Positions 32,407 to 33,670 of a DNA stretch of 33,670 nucleotides are shown one piece after another. Source of the DNA: Treponema sp. UBA1793. Lineage in GTDB: Bacteria; Spirochaetota; Spirochaetia; Treponematales; Treponemataceae. The DNA lies in the NCBI GenBank assembly GCA_002314445.1, contig DCFX01000036.1, positions 1 to 33,670 of the forward strand, written 5' to 3'. Positions within the stretch are counted from its first letter, which is position 1; every line of letters starts with the position of its first letter. Both the position numbers and the translations under genes were made by a program. A model generated the notes under the pieces. It was not told where the DNA came from. It saw nothing but the letters and a program-made list of their open reading frames with translations, and searched no databases.

Positions 32407-33041
32407 TATAATTGGCTTCCACTTTCTCCATATGGTAGAATCGAATATAGATTAACGCAGAGTTTGTATTTTATACTATTATCATATCCCATCGGATTAT
32501 ATTCATTTTCACTATCATAATTATTATTAGCATTCACAGATAAAGTTATATGATCCACATAATCATTTATTGTGTAACTGTTAGTATTAATTCCGATGTT
32601 TAAAGCATGTCCTGAAAACAAAGTTTTTGTTTCTCCACTTTTTGTATAAGCCGTTAGGTAATAAACCATACTATAGCTTTTTGAATTATATTCATCAGAA
32701 ACATTTCCTGTTGATAAATTAAGAAAAAAATTACCTTTAATTGATACATCTTCTATATATTTGTTGTTGCAATTTACAGTAAATGTAAAAAAATTTGTAT
32801 TTGAGTTATAATTAGCCGGTAATACATTTGTCCGTATTTCATATGCAGCATCGTTATCATAAGAAATAGTTTGAGATAAATTACCTGATATACAATTATA
32901 TTGTTTACCACTTTGTGTTATTGTCAAATTTCCTACAGAAGAAGAAATTGTATCTGCATCATCACTCTCAGGTGTTTGTTGCTGGCATCCAGCAAACGGC
33001 AGAAGTACCAGACTGAATATAAAAATATATGCTCTTTTCAT
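32406..33041 (-). CDS. Small lipoprotein of unknown function
   Basis: Product of 211 residues. A lipoprotein signal peptide MKRAYIFIFSLVLLPFAGC has the lipobox L-P-F-A-G-C, with Cys19 as the lipidation site. A Gln/Asp/Ser-rich spacer follows, then Asn-, Tyr- and Thr-rich sequence of beta character (NNKYIEDVSIKGNFFLNLST, YVDHITLSVNANNNYD). No family was recognised. AAGGAGAG precedes the ATG closely. The gene is markedly AT-rich compared with the left 30 kb, pointing to transfer. It is coupled to the switchable tail-fibre-like gene, so it may anchor or export that protein, though that is inference. Confidence 0.8.
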   Translation of the reverse strand: MKRAYIFIFSLVLLPFAGCQQQTPESDDADTISSSVGNLTITQSGKQYNCISGNLSQTISYDNDAAYEIRTNVLPANYNSNTNFFTFTVNCNNKYIEDVSIKGNFFLNLSTGNVSDEYNSKSYSMVYYLTAYTKSGETKTLFSGHALNIGINTNSYTINDYVDHITLSVNANNNYDSENEYNPMGYDNSIKYKLCVNLYSILPYGESGSQL

Positions 33042-33076
33042 TGTTCTCTCCTTAATAAATTATTATTTCATATAAT

Positions 33077-33105
33077 ATTATAATACATGTAATCAAAAAC
33101 GTAAA
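33077..33105 (-). promoter_or_regulatory. Promoter of the lipoprotein/tail-fibre-like pair
   Basis: On the minus strand TTTACG (33100-33105), 17-base spacer and perfect TATAAT (33077-33082), about 36 bases before the ATG at 33041. Being outside the inverted repeats, it would keep driving the gene in either orientation. Confidence 0.6.
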
Positions 33106-33109
33106 TAAA

Positions 33110-33649
33110 TTATATGCCTGTATTAAGCCAATCCATTCCTACCGTTGCCCCTGATGGTGTTGCAGACAGTACCGGCACTTTCATCGTACCGGAAAAGACT
33201 GCGTTTGCAGCTGTCATAGAGTTTCCGACCGTCATTGAATCAACTTTCTTCATGCCATAATGATAACTCTGAAGGCTTGTATTCGGTGTCCAGATAATTG
33301 TAACATTTGTATTTGTCCCTCCGTAAAAATTAGTTCCTACTGTATATATTTCAGTACTACTGCTGCCATACGAATAATTTGCAGTACGTAAAGTGGGAAA
33401 TGCAGTACAATAAAAACGGTATACCATACCTCCTCGCACCCATACACAGCGTTCTCCGTTCGTATTACCATATCCGATGCAGCCAATTGTTATTTCGTTG
33501 CTGTCATATACACCATACTGCATAACGTCAAAACATTTTGGGGTGTCGCTCCATCCGTTGGCAATCAACTGGAAATGTATGATATTCTGATTATAGGCTG
33601 CCGCTGCGCCTGTGGAAGGTGAATGTATTTCGCAGTCAAGTAAACTGCG
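33110..33649 (-). pseudogene. Phage tail/fibre-like protein, 3' part (5' part interrupted or outside window)
   Basis: The frame is open from 33649 to the stop at 33110 (about 179 codons). It reads LLDCEIHSPSTGAAAAYNQNIIHFQ, a beta-rich middle with GYGNTNGERCVWVRGG, and a tail SMTVGNSMTAANAVFSGTMKVPVLSATPSGATVGMDWLN, a pattern common at the end of phage tail fibres. The only start inside is a TTG at 33568, and coding sense clearly extends upstream of it. A TAG at 33650-33652 cuts the same frame; the six codons before it (DIYPDT) could belong to the protein, so it may carry a nonsense mutation. If the TTG is used, the product would be 152 residues. Confidence 0.55.
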
Positions 33650-33670
33650 CTATGTGTCAGGATAGATGTC

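Noticed and set aside
32461..32490. A third copy of the inversion repeat (TTGTATTTTA)
   Set aside because: Only about ten AT-rich bases match and the GC-containing centre is absent.

Overview
The window looks like part of a spirochaete chromosome, most likely a Treponema-type organism. This rests on gene content rather than any marker gene: two methyl-accepting chemotaxis proteins, several c-di-GMP proteins, an outer-membrane-type protein ending in Phe, a lipoprotein, strong AGGAGG ribosome sites and moderate GC. No rRNA, tRNA or CRISPR array was seen. The right end (about 31.0-33.1 kb) is clearly more AT-rich and carries phage-tail-like and recombinase genes, so it is probably an acquired island.

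Layout. 1-2.1 kb (minus): a 7TM-PAS-GGDEF cyclase cut by the window edge and, upstream of it, a PAS/HD-GYP phosphodiesterase gene broken by a frameshift and an internal loss in PAS. 2.2-7.3 kb (plus): a chemoreceptor with a zinc-binding CZB tail, an Nramp metal transporter, a UspA protein overlapping it by one base, and an EAL-CBS-GGDEF protein. 7.3-9.3 kb: a tandem flavodoxin-fold iron-sulfur flavoprotein and a divergent TetR regulator sharing a perfect 16-bp inverted repeat. 9.3-10.9 kb (minus): the two subunits of iron-sulfur L-serine dehydratase behind a terminator-like leader hairpin. 11.0-20.2 kb (minus): one long cluster of YesN-type response regulator, YesM-like kinase without a membrane sensor, a degenerate RbsA-like ATPase, a degenerate RbsC-like permease, then an apparently functional RbsB/RbsA/RbsC sugar importer and a metallo-beta-lactamase-fold hydrolase. 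20.3-22.8 kb (minus): a beta-barrel-type outer-membrane protein and a MATE exporter. 22.9-26.5 kb (plus): a CHASE-GGDEF cyclase and a dCache chemoreceptor. 26.5-30.3 kb: a decayed HDIG gene, trans-aconitate methyltransferase (tam), a lipid-A/multidrug-type ABC exporter and a phosphotransferase lacking its N-lobe start.

The most striking system is at 30.5-32.4 kb. A Mpi-like serine invertase lies 16 bp from one of two inverted repeats (31081-31105 and 31636-31660, 24 of 25 bases identical). Between them, two alternative C-terminal coding cassettes face each other. The minus-strand cassette is now joined in frame to the tail-fibre-like gene starting at 32406. The plus-strand cassette has no start of its own, but its reading frame runs through the repeat in the same register, so inversion of about 0.55 kb would replace the last 79 residues with a different 76-residue tail. 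This is the arrangement expected for a phase-variable binding tip.

A second theme is signalling: sensorless kinase plus pseudo-transporter beside a real transporter suggests that the degenerate ABC pair serves as the sensor. A third is decay of c-di-GMP and HD-family genes and several possible leaderless genes.
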